Source: Lachnospiraceae bacterium
GTDB lineage: Bacteria; Bacillota; Clostridia; Lachnospirales; Lachnospiraceae
Direction: 5' to 3'
Assembly (NCBI GenBank): GCA_004556655.1
Contig: SFGF01000080.1
Location: forward strand, 1 to 25,124
Length of the DNA stretch: 25,124 bases
Made by a program: the position numbers and the translations under genes. Each line of letters starts with the position of its first letter. Positions within the stretch are counted from its first letter, which is position 1. The notes below the pieces were generated by a model. It was not told the DNA's origin. It made no database searches and saw only the letters and a list, made by a program, of their open reading frames with translations. Positions 6,127 through 13,971 of the stretch are shown piece by piece.

Positions 6127-6182
6127 AAAAGAACATATCTTTTGAAAGGAATAAACAGCCGGATCAAAGGATATGTTCTTTT
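6127..6182. terminator. Bidirectional terminator between spoIIID and the AraC gene
   Basis: AAAAGAACATATC (6127-6139) pairs perfectly with GATATGTTCTTTT (6170-6182), and the stem continues after a bulge with TTTGA/TCAAA. A- and T-rich ends on both sides suit termination of the two converging transcripts. Confidence 0.8.
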
Positions 6183-6212
6183 GGTATATGAGATTGTAAG
6201 GGCGTGTGAAGC

Positions 6213-7076
6213 TTATTCCTTGTCAACTTTTAATTGTTTCCGGAATTCCGAAGGAGATACGCCGCAATGCTTTTTAAATATTCTGCTGAAATATAAAGGA
6301 TTATTATACCCGACGATTTCAGCGATTTCTGTAACATTGTATGGTGTGGATTCCAGTAAGTTCTGTGCGTTGGAAATACGAAGAGAAAGAATATATTGTG
6401 TTGGTGTTGAACCGGTATAGGCTTTGAAATTTTGAATAAACCAGCTTACACTCATTCCATGATTACCGGCATACTCTTCGATACTAATAGTATGATTATA
6501 ATTACTATGAAAAAAAGCAACAGCTTTGTCCATTTCATCCATCAGGAAAATGTTATTGTTTTTTTGCTTTTTTTCCTGTAAACGGCTGATCATGATAAAT
6601 ATGAGTTCCAGATAATGGACAAGTAATTCCTCATAGTGAGGTCTGCAAAGTTTCAATTCCTGTATCATTTGCAGGTAGAGCCTCTTGTAATCAAGAGAAA
6701 TACCGGTGTGGATCACATGTGTTTGATCTGATATTCCATATTTTCGAAGGATATTTTTCACATTTGCTCCGGTAAAGTGAACCCAATATACTTCTGTATG
6801 ATCTTTGCCATAATAGTAATATCGCTGTTCTTCTTTTGGACGGAACAAAACCATATTTCCGGCAGATATTATTTTCTCTGCACCGTTGAAATAAAAATGT
6901 CCTTTTCCTGAAGCAATATACAGGAGCTGGTAGTCCAGCCGTCCGCGAGGCCGATGCGTGGGAAGTTTTTCACGGGTAAGCAGCTGATAGATTCCACAGC
7001 TTCCTACAAATAGAGGATGGTCCTTATCTTTAAAGTCAAGTCTTGAATTATGCCAGTAGGCACTGTCTATAAACAC
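6213..7076 (-). CDS. AraC-family regulator, probable controller of the nan operon
   Basis: A protein of about 287 residues. An N-terminal cupin sensor (LDYQLLYIASGKGHFYFNG, then GNMVLFRPKEEQRYYYYG and VYWVHFTG) is followed by a C-terminal AraC domain with two helix-turn-helix units (ISIEEYAGNHGMSVSWFIQ and VTEIAEIVGYNNPLYFSRIF, ending KKHCGVSPSEFR). It is divergent from nanA, so it is the natural candidate activator of the sialic acid operon; the ligand is unknown. The start is placed at GTG 7076, which has GGAGGT (plus-strand ACCTCC, 7083-7088) 6 nt upstream. The longer frame from ATG 7100 has no ribosome site and would begin upstream of the likely transcription start. Confidence 0.85.
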   Translation of the reverse strand: MFIDSAYWHNSRLDFKDKDHPLFVGSCGIYQLLTREKLPTHRPRGRLDYQLLYIASGKGHFYFNGAEKIISAGNMVLFRPKEEQRYYYYGKDHTEVYWVHFTGANVKNILRKYGISDQTHVIHTGISLDYKRLYLQMIQELKLCRPHYEELLVHYLELIFIMISRLQEKKQKNNNIFLMDEMDKAVAFFHSNYNHTISIEEYAGNHGMSVSWFIQNFKAYTGSTPTQYILSLRISNAQNLLESTPYNVTEIAEIVGYNNPLYFSRIFKKHCGVSPSEFRKQLKVDKE

Positions 7077-7103
7077 ATATACACCTCCATTTCTATTCAA
7101 AAT

Positions 7104-7132
7104 AGCATATCATTTATGTTAGAATTTGTCCA
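7104..7132 (-). promoter_or_regulatory. Promoter candidate of the AraC gene
   Basis: On the minus strand TGGACA (plus coordinates 7127-7132), a 17-nt spacer and TATGCT (7104-7109) form a fair sigma-70 promoter. Transcription would start near 7097, just ahead of the ribosome site for the GTG start at 7076. Confidence 0.5.
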
Positions 7133-7312
7133 TTTTCTTAAATCAATTCATAAAGTATATCATTTTGTGCATATTCTATTTAACTTATTCCATGGATTTT
7201 TAGCACCTCGTTTTCTTATAATTGTTGCTTGTATGAGTGAAAAAGAGATTTGAAACATAATAATCGTATTATTGATCTTGGCATCATTATTTCTGAAAAA
7301 AATGAAAATAAA

Positions 7313-7336
7313 ATTTATTGTTAATTACCAATAAAT
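7313..7336. promoter_or_regulatory. 24-bp operator-like palindrome upstream of nanA
   Basis: ATTTATTG (7313-7320) and CAATAAAT (7329-7336) are exact inverted arms. The 8-nt centre TTAATTAC is itself palindromic apart from one pair. It lies about 95 bp before the -10 box of the nan promoter. A symmetric site suits a dimeric repressor or activator such as the RpiR protein; the binder is not known. Confidence 0.55.
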
Positions 7337-7407
7337 ATTTAAAATGGCAGAGGATTGTACAAAGTGCACAAAAAAAAGGAAAGAAAATCCAACATTACTG
7401 ACTATTC

Positions 7408-7436
7408 TTGAAAATGATTTTTGTGCAAGTTATAAT
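7408..7436 (+). promoter_or_regulatory. Main promoter of the nan operon
   Basis: TTGAAA (7408-7413), exactly 17 nt, then a perfect TATAAT (7431-7436). Transcription should begin near 7443 and give a leader of about 110 nt before nanA. The imperfect palindrome at 7356-7370 ends 37 bp upstream of the -35 box, a plausible activator position. Confidence 0.8.
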
Positions 7437-7552
7437 TACCGCAGATGTCAAAATGTAGCAACTTTCCGGATTAAGTTTTGTAGACATTATTTTCGCAGGG
7501 TTTTGTGGCCAGAAAAAATCCTGCACAAGATAACAAAAATGGAGGTCAGATT

Positions 7553-8470
7553 ATGAGGGATTTGAGCAAGTACAAAGGCATTATACCTGCATTTTATGCA
7601 TGCTATGATGAGGAAGGTAACGTTAGTCCTGAGAGGGTGCGCAGGCTGACAGAATACTTTTTGGAAAAGAACGTGAAAGGTGTATATGTAAACGGGTCTT
7701 CAGGTGAGTGCATTTATCAGAGCGTTGAAGAGAGAAAAATTATTCTTGAAAATGTAATGAAAGCAGCCGAAGGAAAGCTTACAGTGATAGCTCATGTAGC
7801 ATGTAATAATACTGCGGACAGTATGGAGCTTGCCAGACACGCACAGTCACTGGGTGTGGATGCAATTGCGGCAATTCCTCCGATCTATTTTAAACTTCCG
7901 GAATATGCGATTGCCCAGTATTGGAACGATATCAGCAGTGCTGCACCGGATACAGATTTTGTAATTTACAATATTCCTCAGCTTGCCGGAGTTGCTTTAA
8001 CACCTGCTCTTTTTGCTGAGATGAGAAAAAATCCCAGAGTTATAGGTGTGAAAAATTCTTCTATGCCTGTATATGATATTCAGATCATGAAACAAAGAGG
8101 CGGAGAAGATTACGTTATTTTCAATGGCCCGGATGAACAGTTTATAAGCGGTCGTGTGATTGGTGCGGAAGGGGGAATCGGAGGCACTTATGGCGCAATG
8201 CCTGAACTTTTCCTGAAGATGGATGAGCATATCAGAGAAGGAAAAATAGAAGAAGCCCGTCGTATTCAGAATGTGGTCAATGAAATTATAGAACTGCTGT
8301 GTTCGGCACATGGAAATATGTATGCGGTAATAAAAGCTGTAATTAAAATAAACTCGGGTATTGAGATTGGAAGTGTCAGAAAACCGCTTGCTGCCCTGGC
8401 AGATCAAGATATGAGAATTGTTGAAGAGGCGGCTCTGAAAATCCGGAAAGCAATAGAGGAATATGCATAA
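7553..8470 (+). CDS. nanA: N-acetylneuraminate lyase
   Basis: A 305-residue class I aldolase of the DHDPS/NAL family, splitting Neu5Ac into ManNAc and pyruvate in the cytoplasm. The family signature GSSGE (residues 48-52) is present, as are the catalytic Tyr in FVIYNIPQLAG (near residue 140) and the Schiff-base Lys in GVKNSS (near residue 168). The glycine-rich GGIGGTYG region follows. Start is ATG 7553 with GGAGGT 6 nt upstream; a longer in-frame start at 7505 lacks a ribosome site. It is first in the operon and its stop overlaps the kinase start by one base. Related lyases share the fold, but nanE, nanQ and the sialidase nearby make NanA the best reading. Confidence 0.93.
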   Translation: MRDLSKYKGIIPAFYACYDEEGNVSPERVRRLTEYFLEKNVKGVYVNGSSGECIYQSVEERKIILENVMKAAEGKLTVIAHVACNNTADSMELARHAQSLGVDAIAAIPPIYFKLPEYAIAQYWNDISSAAPDTDFVIYNIPQLAGVALTPALFAEMRKNPRVIGVKNSSMPVYDIQIMKQRGGEDYVIFNGPDEQFISGRVIGAEGGIGGTYGAMPELFLKMDEHIREGKIEEARRIQNVVNEIIELLCSAHGNMYAVIKAVIKINSGIEIGSVRKPLAALADQDMRIVEEAALKIRKAIEEYA

Positions 8471-9354
8471 TGAAAAAGTATGCGTGTCTTGATATAGGCG
8501 GAACCGCTATTAAGTACGGGATCATCAATGAGAATGGCTGTATTATGGAAAAATGCAGTATGGTGACAGAAGCAGATAAAATATTACAGACGGCCATTGC
8601 CATTGTAGAGCAGCTTAGTAGCAGCCATGAAATTTGCGGGATTTGTATTTCGACAGCCGGAATGGTTGATCCGCAAACAGGGGAGATCATTTACTCTGGC
8701 CCGACGATTCCCAATTACAAAGGAACGCGCCTGAAGAAAACGATGGAAGAATATTTTGGATTACCCTGTGAAGTAGAAAATGATGTGAATTGTGCAAATC
8801 TTGCAGAGTTTTTTTCGGGTGCTTCTGTGGGAAGTGACACCTCAGTAATGCTGACAATAGGTACCGGAATAGGTGGTAGTTTTATTATCGGTGGAGAACT
8901 TTATCGCGGACATACAAACAGTGCTTTTGAAGTTGGCTATATGCATATGGAAGGCGGTGATTTCCAGACACTTGCATCTGCCAGTGCACTTACTATTAAA
9001 GTTGCCGAACAAAAGCTGGAACCGGAGAGTTCATGGTCGGGTGTCCGGATTTTTGAGGAAGCAGAAAACGGAGATGCCATATGTTGCCGGGCGATAGATG
9101 AGATGGTAGATGTCTTGGGAAAAGGGATTGCCAATATATGCTATGTCGTGAATCCGCAGGTGATCGTGCTTGGCGGAGGAATTATGGCACAGGAAGCTTT
9201 TTTGAAAGATAAAATTGAAAAATCTGTCAGGAAGTATTTATTGCCGATTCTTGCAGATAATACAAAGATTTTATTTGCAAAGTATAAAAATGATGCGGGT
9301 ATGCTGGGTGCGTTTTATCATTTTTGTCGCTGCAGGAATATAAAAGGTGAGTAG
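8470..9354 (+). CDS. nanK: ROK-family sugar kinase, probable ManNAc kinase
   Basis: A 294-residue ROK kinase expected to convert ManNAc to ManNAc-6-P. The phosphate loop DIGGTAIKYG is at residues 8-17, followed by ENDVNCANLAEF with the catalytic Asp and IGTGIGGSFIIGGELYRG. Most ROK members carry a zinc site with a CxCGxxGCxE motif after GHxxxE. Here the matching segment reads FEVGYMHMEGGDFQTLASAS, with no cysteines, so the zinc knuckle is missing. Zinc-free ROK kinases are known among Gram-positive bacteria, so activity is still plausible. It is translationally coupled to nanA by an ATG overlapping the nanA stop. Substrate assignment rests on context. Confidence 0.85.
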   Translation: MKKYACLDIGGTAIKYGIINENGCIMEKCSMVTEADKILQTAIAIVEQLSSSHEICGICISTAGMVDPQTGEIIYSGPTIPNYKGTRLKKTMEEYFGLPCEVENDVNCANLAEFFSGASVGSDTSVMLTIGTGIGGSFIIGGELYRGHTNSAFEVGYMHMEGGDFQTLASASALTIKVAEQKLEPESSWSGVRIFEEAENGDAICCRAIDEMVDVLGKGIANICYVVNPQVIVLGGGIMAQEAFLKDKIEKSVRKYLLPILADNTKILFAKYKNDAGMLGAFYHFCRCRNIKGE

Positions 9355-9359
9355 AGTAC

Positions 9360-10190
9360 ATGAAGAAAAATTATGATAAATCGGTAGTTCAGATTATTGA
9401 ATCTAAATATGACAGTTTTACAGCCACAGAGAAAGCAATTGCAGATTATTTTATTGGTAATTCTGAAAAAACAGATTTTTCTGTAAAGGCTGTCGCTGCA
9501 CGGCTATACGTATCCAATGCATCGCTTTCGCGTTTTGCAAAGAAATGTGGGTATAAGGGATATCGTGAATTTATATATGAGTATGAAGCATCCTTTATGA
9601 AAGAAAAAACCATGGAAAACGGCGGTACGGCAGCGGTTTTTACGATCTATCAGGATTTGTTGAACAGATCCTTCAGTCTGATCGACGAGGTTCAGATCGT
9701 AAGGGTTGTCAAATACATAAACAATGCGGAACGAGTGTATGTCCTGGGAAAGGGAAGTTCCGGGCTTTCCGCTTCTGAAATGGAAGTACGTTTTGTACGT
9801 GTCGGTGTCAATATAGACTCGCTGGTGGATCCTGACAGAATGCGGATGCAGACGGTCTTCTGGAATAACCATAATCTAGTACTTGGAATCAGTATCAGTG
9901 GGAATGCGGCAGATGTGTTGTACGGATTGAAAGAGGCACATCAGCGTGGAGCAAAAACAGTGCTGCTGACCACGAAACACGATGATTCCTTTCGTGAATA
10001 TTGTGATGAAGTTTTGCTGATGCCGAATATAGGTCGTTTGGATCGGGGCAATCTGGTTTCGCCTCAACTTCCGGTTTTAATATTAATTGACGTTTTGTAT
10101 TTTGGCTTTGTGAAGACAGATAAAGTTTCAAAAGAGAACCTTCATAATGAAACTGTGTGGTCATTATGTAAAAGAAATAAGGAGGTGTGA
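9360..10190 (+). CDS. MurR/RpiR-family regulator with SIS domain
   Basis: A 276-residue protein with an N-terminal helix-turn-helix of the RpiR type (FTATEKAIADYFIGNSEKT, then VSNASLSRFAKKCGYKGYREF) and a C-terminal SIS sugar-phosphate-binding domain (ERVYVLGKGSSGLSASEM, then LVLGISISGNAADVLYGLK and GAKTVLLTT). Proteins of this type control sialic acid genes in several bacteria and sense ManNAc-6-P or similar phosphosugars. Here it lies inside the operon, 5 nt after the kinase and 1 nt before nanE, so feedback control of the operon by a pathway intermediate is likely. Its operator could be the 24-bp palindrome at 7313. The locus thus has two regulators, AraC and RpiR. Confidence 0.88.
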   Translation: MKKNYDKSVVQIIESKYDSFTATEKAIADYFIGNSEKTDFSVKAVAARLYVSNASLSRFAKKCGYKGYREFIYEYEASFMKEKTMENGGTAAVFTIYQDLLNRSFSLIDEVQIVRVVKYINNAERVYVLGKGSSGLSASEMEVRFVRVGVNIDSLVDPDRMRMQTVFWNNHNLVLGISISGNAADVLYGLKEAHQRGAKTVLLTTKHDDSFREYCDEVLLMPNIGRLDRGNLVSPQLPVLILIDVLYFGFVKTDKVSKENLHNETVWSLCKRNKEV

Positions 10191-10191
10191 G

Positions 10192-10875
10192 ATGAACGAA
10201 AAAGTGGAAGCATTAAAGGGAAAATTGATTGTTTCCTGTCAGGCGTTGGAAAATGAACCTTTACATTCTTCTTTCATTATGGGACGAATGGCGCTGGCTG
10301 CAAAAGAAGGCGGTGCTATGGGGATAAGAGCCAATACGAAAGAGGACATTAAAGAAATTCAGGCAAATGTGGATTTACCCATTATCGGAATTGTGAAACG
10401 GAATTATGAAGGAAGCAGTGTTTATATTACTCCAACCATGAAAGAAGTTGATGAATTGATGGAAGTCGGGCCTGAGATCATCGCTGTAGATGCAACAGGA
10501 GCGCTGCGTCCGGGAAATGTTACGTTGGATGACTTTTTTTACAGTATAAAAGAAAAATATCCAAATCAGCTTTTGATGGCGGATTGTTCTACTATAGATG
10601 AGGCTGTGCATGCAGATGAGTTAGGATTCGATTTTATTGGAACTACTATGGTGGGTTATACAGATCAAAGTAAGAATGATAAAATCGAGGCCAATGATTT
10701 TGAAATACTGAGAGTGATCCATTCAAAGGTAAAAAACAGAATCATTGCGGAAGGAAATATAAACACTCCGGAAAAGATTAAAAGAGTAATTGAACTCGGT
10801 GCATTTTGTGTGGTAGTTGGCTCAGCAATCACCAGGCCCCAGTTGATTACTAAGAATTTTGTAGATGCTCTTTAA
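10192..10875 (+). CDS. nanE: N-acetylmannosamine-6-phosphate 2-epimerase
   Basis: A 227-residue TIM-barrel enzyme converting ManNAc-6-P to GlcNAc-6-P, which then enters amino sugar metabolism. The family blocks are complete: SCQALENEPLH, EGGAMGIRANT, LPIIGIVKR with the catalytic Lys, IIAVDATGALRPG, LMADCST, FIGTTMVGYT, IIAEGNINTPE and VVVGSAITRP. The start is ATG 10192 with AAGGAGGTG just upstream; the longer in-frame start at 10147 lies within the previous gene. The gap to the RpiR gene is 1 nt, so the two are tightly coupled. Confidence 0.95.
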   Translation: MNEKVEALKGKLIVSCQALENEPLHSSFIMGRMALAAKEGGAMGIRANTKEDIKEIQANVDLPIIGIVKRNYEGSSVYITPTMKEVDELMEVGPEIIAVDATGALRPGNVTLDDFFYSIKEKYPNQLLMADCSTIDEAVHADELGFDFIGTTMVGYTDQSKNDKIEANDFEILRVIHSKVKNRIIAEGNINTPEKIKRVIELGAFCVVVGSAITRPQLITKNFVDAL

Positions 10876-10895
10876 GAAAGCGTAGGTGATTATAT

Positions 10896-11825
10896 ATGAC
10901 GAAAGAAAGAAGATCCGAGTTTTTCAAAATGTTGAAAAAACATCGTATGTTTTATTTGTTTTTGCTTCCTGCAGTAGTTATGGTGTTCCTTTTTAGTTAT
11001 ATGCCATTTTGGGGAATTCTGATTGCATTTAAGGATTTTAAGATGGCAAGAGGAATTATGGGCAGTGACTGGGTTGGACTGGAGCATTTCCGAAAACTGT
11101 TTTCGGATCCAAACTTTTACAGAGTACTGAAAAATACATTGATTATCGGTATCTCTACCCTGCTGACAACATTCCCGGTAACCATTATTTTTACGATTCT
11201 TGTAAATGAAATTCTGAACACTAAATTCAAGAAAGTGGTACAGACTGTTACCTACCTTCCACACTTTTTATCTTGGGTAGTAGTAGGTACCTTTGCATAC
11301 CAGATTCTTTCTCCTTCAAGCGGTATTGTGAATACGATTCTGGTAAATCTGGGTATATTGGATAAAAGTGTTTACTTTATGGCGCAGCCGAATATGTTTG
11401 TCCCGATTTATCTGATCGTAAATCTATGGAAGGAAACAGGATATAGTATCGTTGTGTATCTGGCGGTAATTTCAGGTATCGATACGGAACAGTATGAAGC
11501 GGTATCCATTGACGGTGCGAATCGGTTCCAGAAAATTCTTTATGTAACGTTGCCGGCTATGCTGCCGACCATATGCGTTATGTTGATTCTGAATATCGGA
11601 ACGATTATTACAGTAGGCTTCGATCCTATTTTCAACTTATACAATGATGCTACGTATCAGACCGCAGATGTAATTTCTACATTTGTATATCGAAAAGGTA
11701 TGGTAGATGCACAGTTTGATTATTCTACGGCAGTCGGCTTATTCCAGAATGTAGTCAGTCTGACGCTTGTATTACTGAGTAACTGGTTTGCCCGTAAGGC
11801 GAATCCGGAATACAGGGTTATTTAG
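10896..11825 (+). CDS. ABC transporter permease, LplB type
   Basis: A 309-residue inner-membrane protein with six predicted helices, the first at about residues 18-38. The EAA loop that docks the ATPase reads EQYEAVSIDGANRFQKILYV followed by TLP. The sequence belongs to the LplB/YteP branch of carbohydrate ABC permeases that import oligosaccharides. Its partners are the second permease 17 nt downstream and the lipoprotein at 13972. No ATPase gene lies in the window, so a shared MsmX-type ATPase elsewhere is expected. Given the neighbours, the cargo is probably a sialylated sugar or free sialic acid. Confidence 0.9.
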   Translation: MTKERRSEFFKMLKKHRMFYLFLLPAVVMVFLFSYMPFWGILIAFKDFKMARGIMGSDWVGLEHFRKLFSDPNFYRVLKNTLIIGISTLLTTFPVTIIFTILVNEILNTKFKKVVQTVTYLPHFLSWVVVGTFAYQILSPSSGIVNTILVNLGILDKSVYFMAQPNMFVPIYLIVNLWKETGYSIVVYLAVISGIDTEQYEAVSIDGANRFQKILYVTLPAMLPTICVMLILNIGTIITVGFDPIFNLYNDATYQTADVISTFVYRKGMVDAQFDYSTAVGLFQNVVSLTLVLLSNWFARKANPEYRVI

Positions 11826-11842
11826 TAAGGAGGGGAGAGCAA

Positions 11843-12766
11843 ATGAAACGTGAAAAAGAACAGGTACCAATGAGTTATCTTAAAAAGTCAACTTCAAGTA
11901 AAGTTTTCGATGTCTGCAACGCTGTGTTTATGATTGCGTTTTGTATTACCATACTCTTTCCCTTGTGGGATGTAATTGTAAGGTCATTATCCAGACCTCA
12001 GGATATTTCCTATATGAGTCTGAATCTGATTCCAAAGAAAGTTACGCTAGATGCATATGAGTATTGTATGGAAAACGAAGGATTGTTCGGAGCAGTGTTT
12101 ATGTCGGTTGCAAGAACTGCTGTTGGTACGATAATACATCTTTGTGTAGTATCTCTGGCGGCATATGCTTTGACAAGGCCCAAGATGCCGTTCAGAAATT
12201 TAATTCAGACATATTTACTGATTCCTATGTTTATGAATGCAGGTATTATTCCTACTTATATCAACATGAAAAATCTGGGTTTGACAAACAGCTTCTGGGT
12301 ATATGTACTGCCCACCAGTTTTTCGATTTTCAATTGTATTATTGTACGTAATTATTTTTATTCGATTGATAAAAGTATGGAAGAGTCTGCAAGTATAGAT
12401 GGAGCTTCTCAGTTCAAGATTTTCCGAAGCATTATCCTTCCGTTGTCAAAACCGGTTCTTGCCACAGTAGCCCTCTGGCAGCTGGTAGGGCAGTGGAATG
12501 CATGGTTTGATAACATGATGTACAATTCGCAGAGTTCAAAATTGTTGACTCTGCAGTATATGCTCCGGCGTATGCTGGAACGACTGAATACGTCCGGTTC
12601 TTCCGGAGTCTCCGGTGTAGATGCTATGGGTGTAACCGTAGACGCCAGTGAAGATACTGTGAAAGCTGCCATAACCGTTATCGTAGTACTTCCGATCGTC
12701 TGTGTATATCCGTTCATACAGAAGTATTTTGTAAAAGGTATCATGGTGGGAGCAGTGAAAGGTTAG
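11843..12766 (+). CDS. ABC transporter permease, LplC type
   Basis: A 307-residue partner permease with six predicted helices, starting with one at about residues 28-48. The EAA loop reads EESASIDGASQFKIFRSIIL followed by PLSKP. The segment LLIPMFMNAGIIPTYINMKN and the late insertion between the last two helices (SGVSGVDAMGVTVDASEDTV) are typical of LplC/YtcP permeases paired with large lipoprotein receptors. AAGGAGG (11827-11833) precedes the ATG by 9 nt. With the first permease it forms the membrane channel of the importer. Confidence 0.9.
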   Translation: MKREKEQVPMSYLKKSTSSKVFDVCNAVFMIAFCITILFPLWDVIVRSLSRPQDISYMSLNLIPKKVTLDAYEYCMENEGLFGAVFMSVARTAVGTIIHLCVVSLAAYALTRPKMPFRNLIQTYLLIPMFMNAGIIPTYINMKNLGLTNSFWVYVLPTSFSIFNCIIVRNYFYSIDKSMEESASIDGASQFKIFRSIILPLSKPVLATVALWQLVGQWNAWFDNMMYNSQSSKLLTLQYMLRRMLERLNTSGSSGVSGVDAMGVTVDASEDTVKAAITVIVVLPIVCVYPFIQKYFVKGIMVGAVKG

Positions 12767-12772
12767 GGGCAG

Positions 12773-13854
12773 ATGAGAAAAGAACAACTTGGAAATATTA
12801 TTTTGGATCTGCCGCCTGATTTGAAAAATAGTAATCCTAGAAACAGTGAAGGAGCGTTTCTGCAGCTTCCGGGCGGAGAAATCATTTTTATCTATAGCAG
12901 ATTCAAGGGTAACAGTGGTGCGGACTATGCAACTTCTGACCTGACTCTTTTACGGTCAACAGACGGTGGAGAAACATTTGCGGATGAACAGACGGTCACC
13001 ACCTGTGAGAGTGAAGGTGGCGTCAATGTTATGTCCCTCTCTCTGGTTGAGATGGGCAATGGAGATATCGGTTTATTTTATCTGGTGAGAACAACTTACA
13101 CGCTGCTTCAAATGTTTTTAAAGCGTTCCTCCGATGGTGGCCGCACCTGGAGTGAAAGAGTACTTTGTACACCCTGCGAAGGATTCTTTGTTGTTAACAA
13201 TGATCGGGTTACCAGACTTTCCGATGGAAGAATTATAATTCCGGCTGCAAGGAGTACTTTGACAGTCGATCAGAAGTGGTATTTTTCTACTCTGATGATG
13301 ACGGATATACATGGAGACAGTCAGCTGATAAGTGTTCTATAGCTTATCATTCTTATAATAATGCCGGATTACAAGAACCCGGTCTGATTGAATTGTCAGA
13401 CGGAATTCTCTGGGCATGGGCGAGGACTGAGTTGGGGCGTCAATATGAAATGTTCTCTTTGGATAACGGAGAACATTGGACACCTCCGCAACCCTCCCGC
13501 TTTACCTCCCCCAACAGTCCTCTGTCCATGAAAAGAGATGCTTCCGGAAGAATTTATGCAATCTGGAATCCGATACCGGAATATAATGGCAGACAGCAGC
13601 CTGAGTATTTTACCGGAGGAAGAACTCCCTATGTGATTGCAGTCAGCGATGACAATGGAAAAACCTTTTCAGAACCGGTGGCTTTTGAAGATGATGAAAC
13701 TTGTGGATATTGCTATTGTGCAATTTATTTTACAAAAGATAAAATGCTGCTCTCGTATTGTGCCGGAGGGGCAGAAGAAAGATCCTGTCTGGCAAAGACA
13801 AGGCTGCGAGGCATTCAGCAGGAAATGCTTAAGGAGCTGTTTCCTGTGAAATAA
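12773..13854 (+). pseudogene. Sialidase-like (BNR repeat) gene broken by a one-base frameshift
   Basis: Two overlapping frames, 12773-13342 and 13276-13854, together encode one beta-propeller of about 360 residues. Five Asp-box motifs are visible: STDGGETF, SSDGGRTW, SDDDGYTW, SLDNGEHW and SDDNGKTF. The region QEPGLIELSDGILWAWART resembles the Glu/Arg segment of sialidases, and CGYCYCAIYF may hold the nucleophilic Tyr. The join lies at a run of five Ts (13282-13286). A sixth T would give KWYFFYSDDDGYTW in one frame, so a single-base loss is the simplest cause. It could be a true mutation, a sequencing error, or reversible slippage. No signal peptide is present. It lies 6 nt after the permease gene and has a weak ribosome site. 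The substrate may differ from that of the intact sialidase at 16163, since the FRIP motif is not evident. Confidence 0.8.
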
Positions 13855-13931
13855 TACGGTAACATAAAAATTGTTCTCTGATCAAAAAGTAAGCTTTTAA
13901 CCATGGTATTTTTGAAGAAGTGAGTGATTTT

Positions 13932-13937
13932 TATAAT
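13932..13937 (+). promoter_or_regulatory. Possible internal -10 box before the binding-protein gene
   Basis: A perfect TATAAT lies 34 nt before the lipoprotein gene in a 117-base gap. No good -35 box is found at 16-18 nt; TTGAAG is only 14 nt upstream. A separate promoter would fit the usual need for more binding protein than permease. Confidence 0.35.
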
Positions 13938-13971
13938 GAAATTATATTTCTAAATTAAAAAGGAGAATAAT

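Larger units (their letters stand above)
7077..7552. other. Divergent regulatory region between AraC gene and nanA
   Basis: This 476-base AT-rich region has no supported gene; the short frames lack ribosome sites and known sequence. It holds the minus-strand AraC promoter (7104-7132), a 24-bp palindrome (7313-7336), an imperfect palindrome TGTACAAAGTGCACA (7356-7370), the main operon promoter (7408-7436) and a leader of about 110 nt. The 9-mer ATATCATTT is directly repeated at 7107-7115 and 7157-7165. Confidence 0.7.

Noticed and set aside
7407..7423. Catabolite-response (cre) site at the nan promoter
   Set aside because: TTGAAAATGATTTTTG has some symmetry but lacks the central CG of cre sites and is explained by the -35 box.
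7344..7556. Open frame across the nan promoter and leader
   Set aside because: It contains the TTGAAA-17-TATAAT promoter, lacks a ribosome site and shows no recognisable domain.
13278..13290. Programmed -1 frameshift site in the sialidase-like gene
   Set aside because: The bases do not form a canonical X-XXY-YYZ slippery heptamer in the zero frame, and I see no strong hairpin just downstream. A plain one-base loss is simpler.
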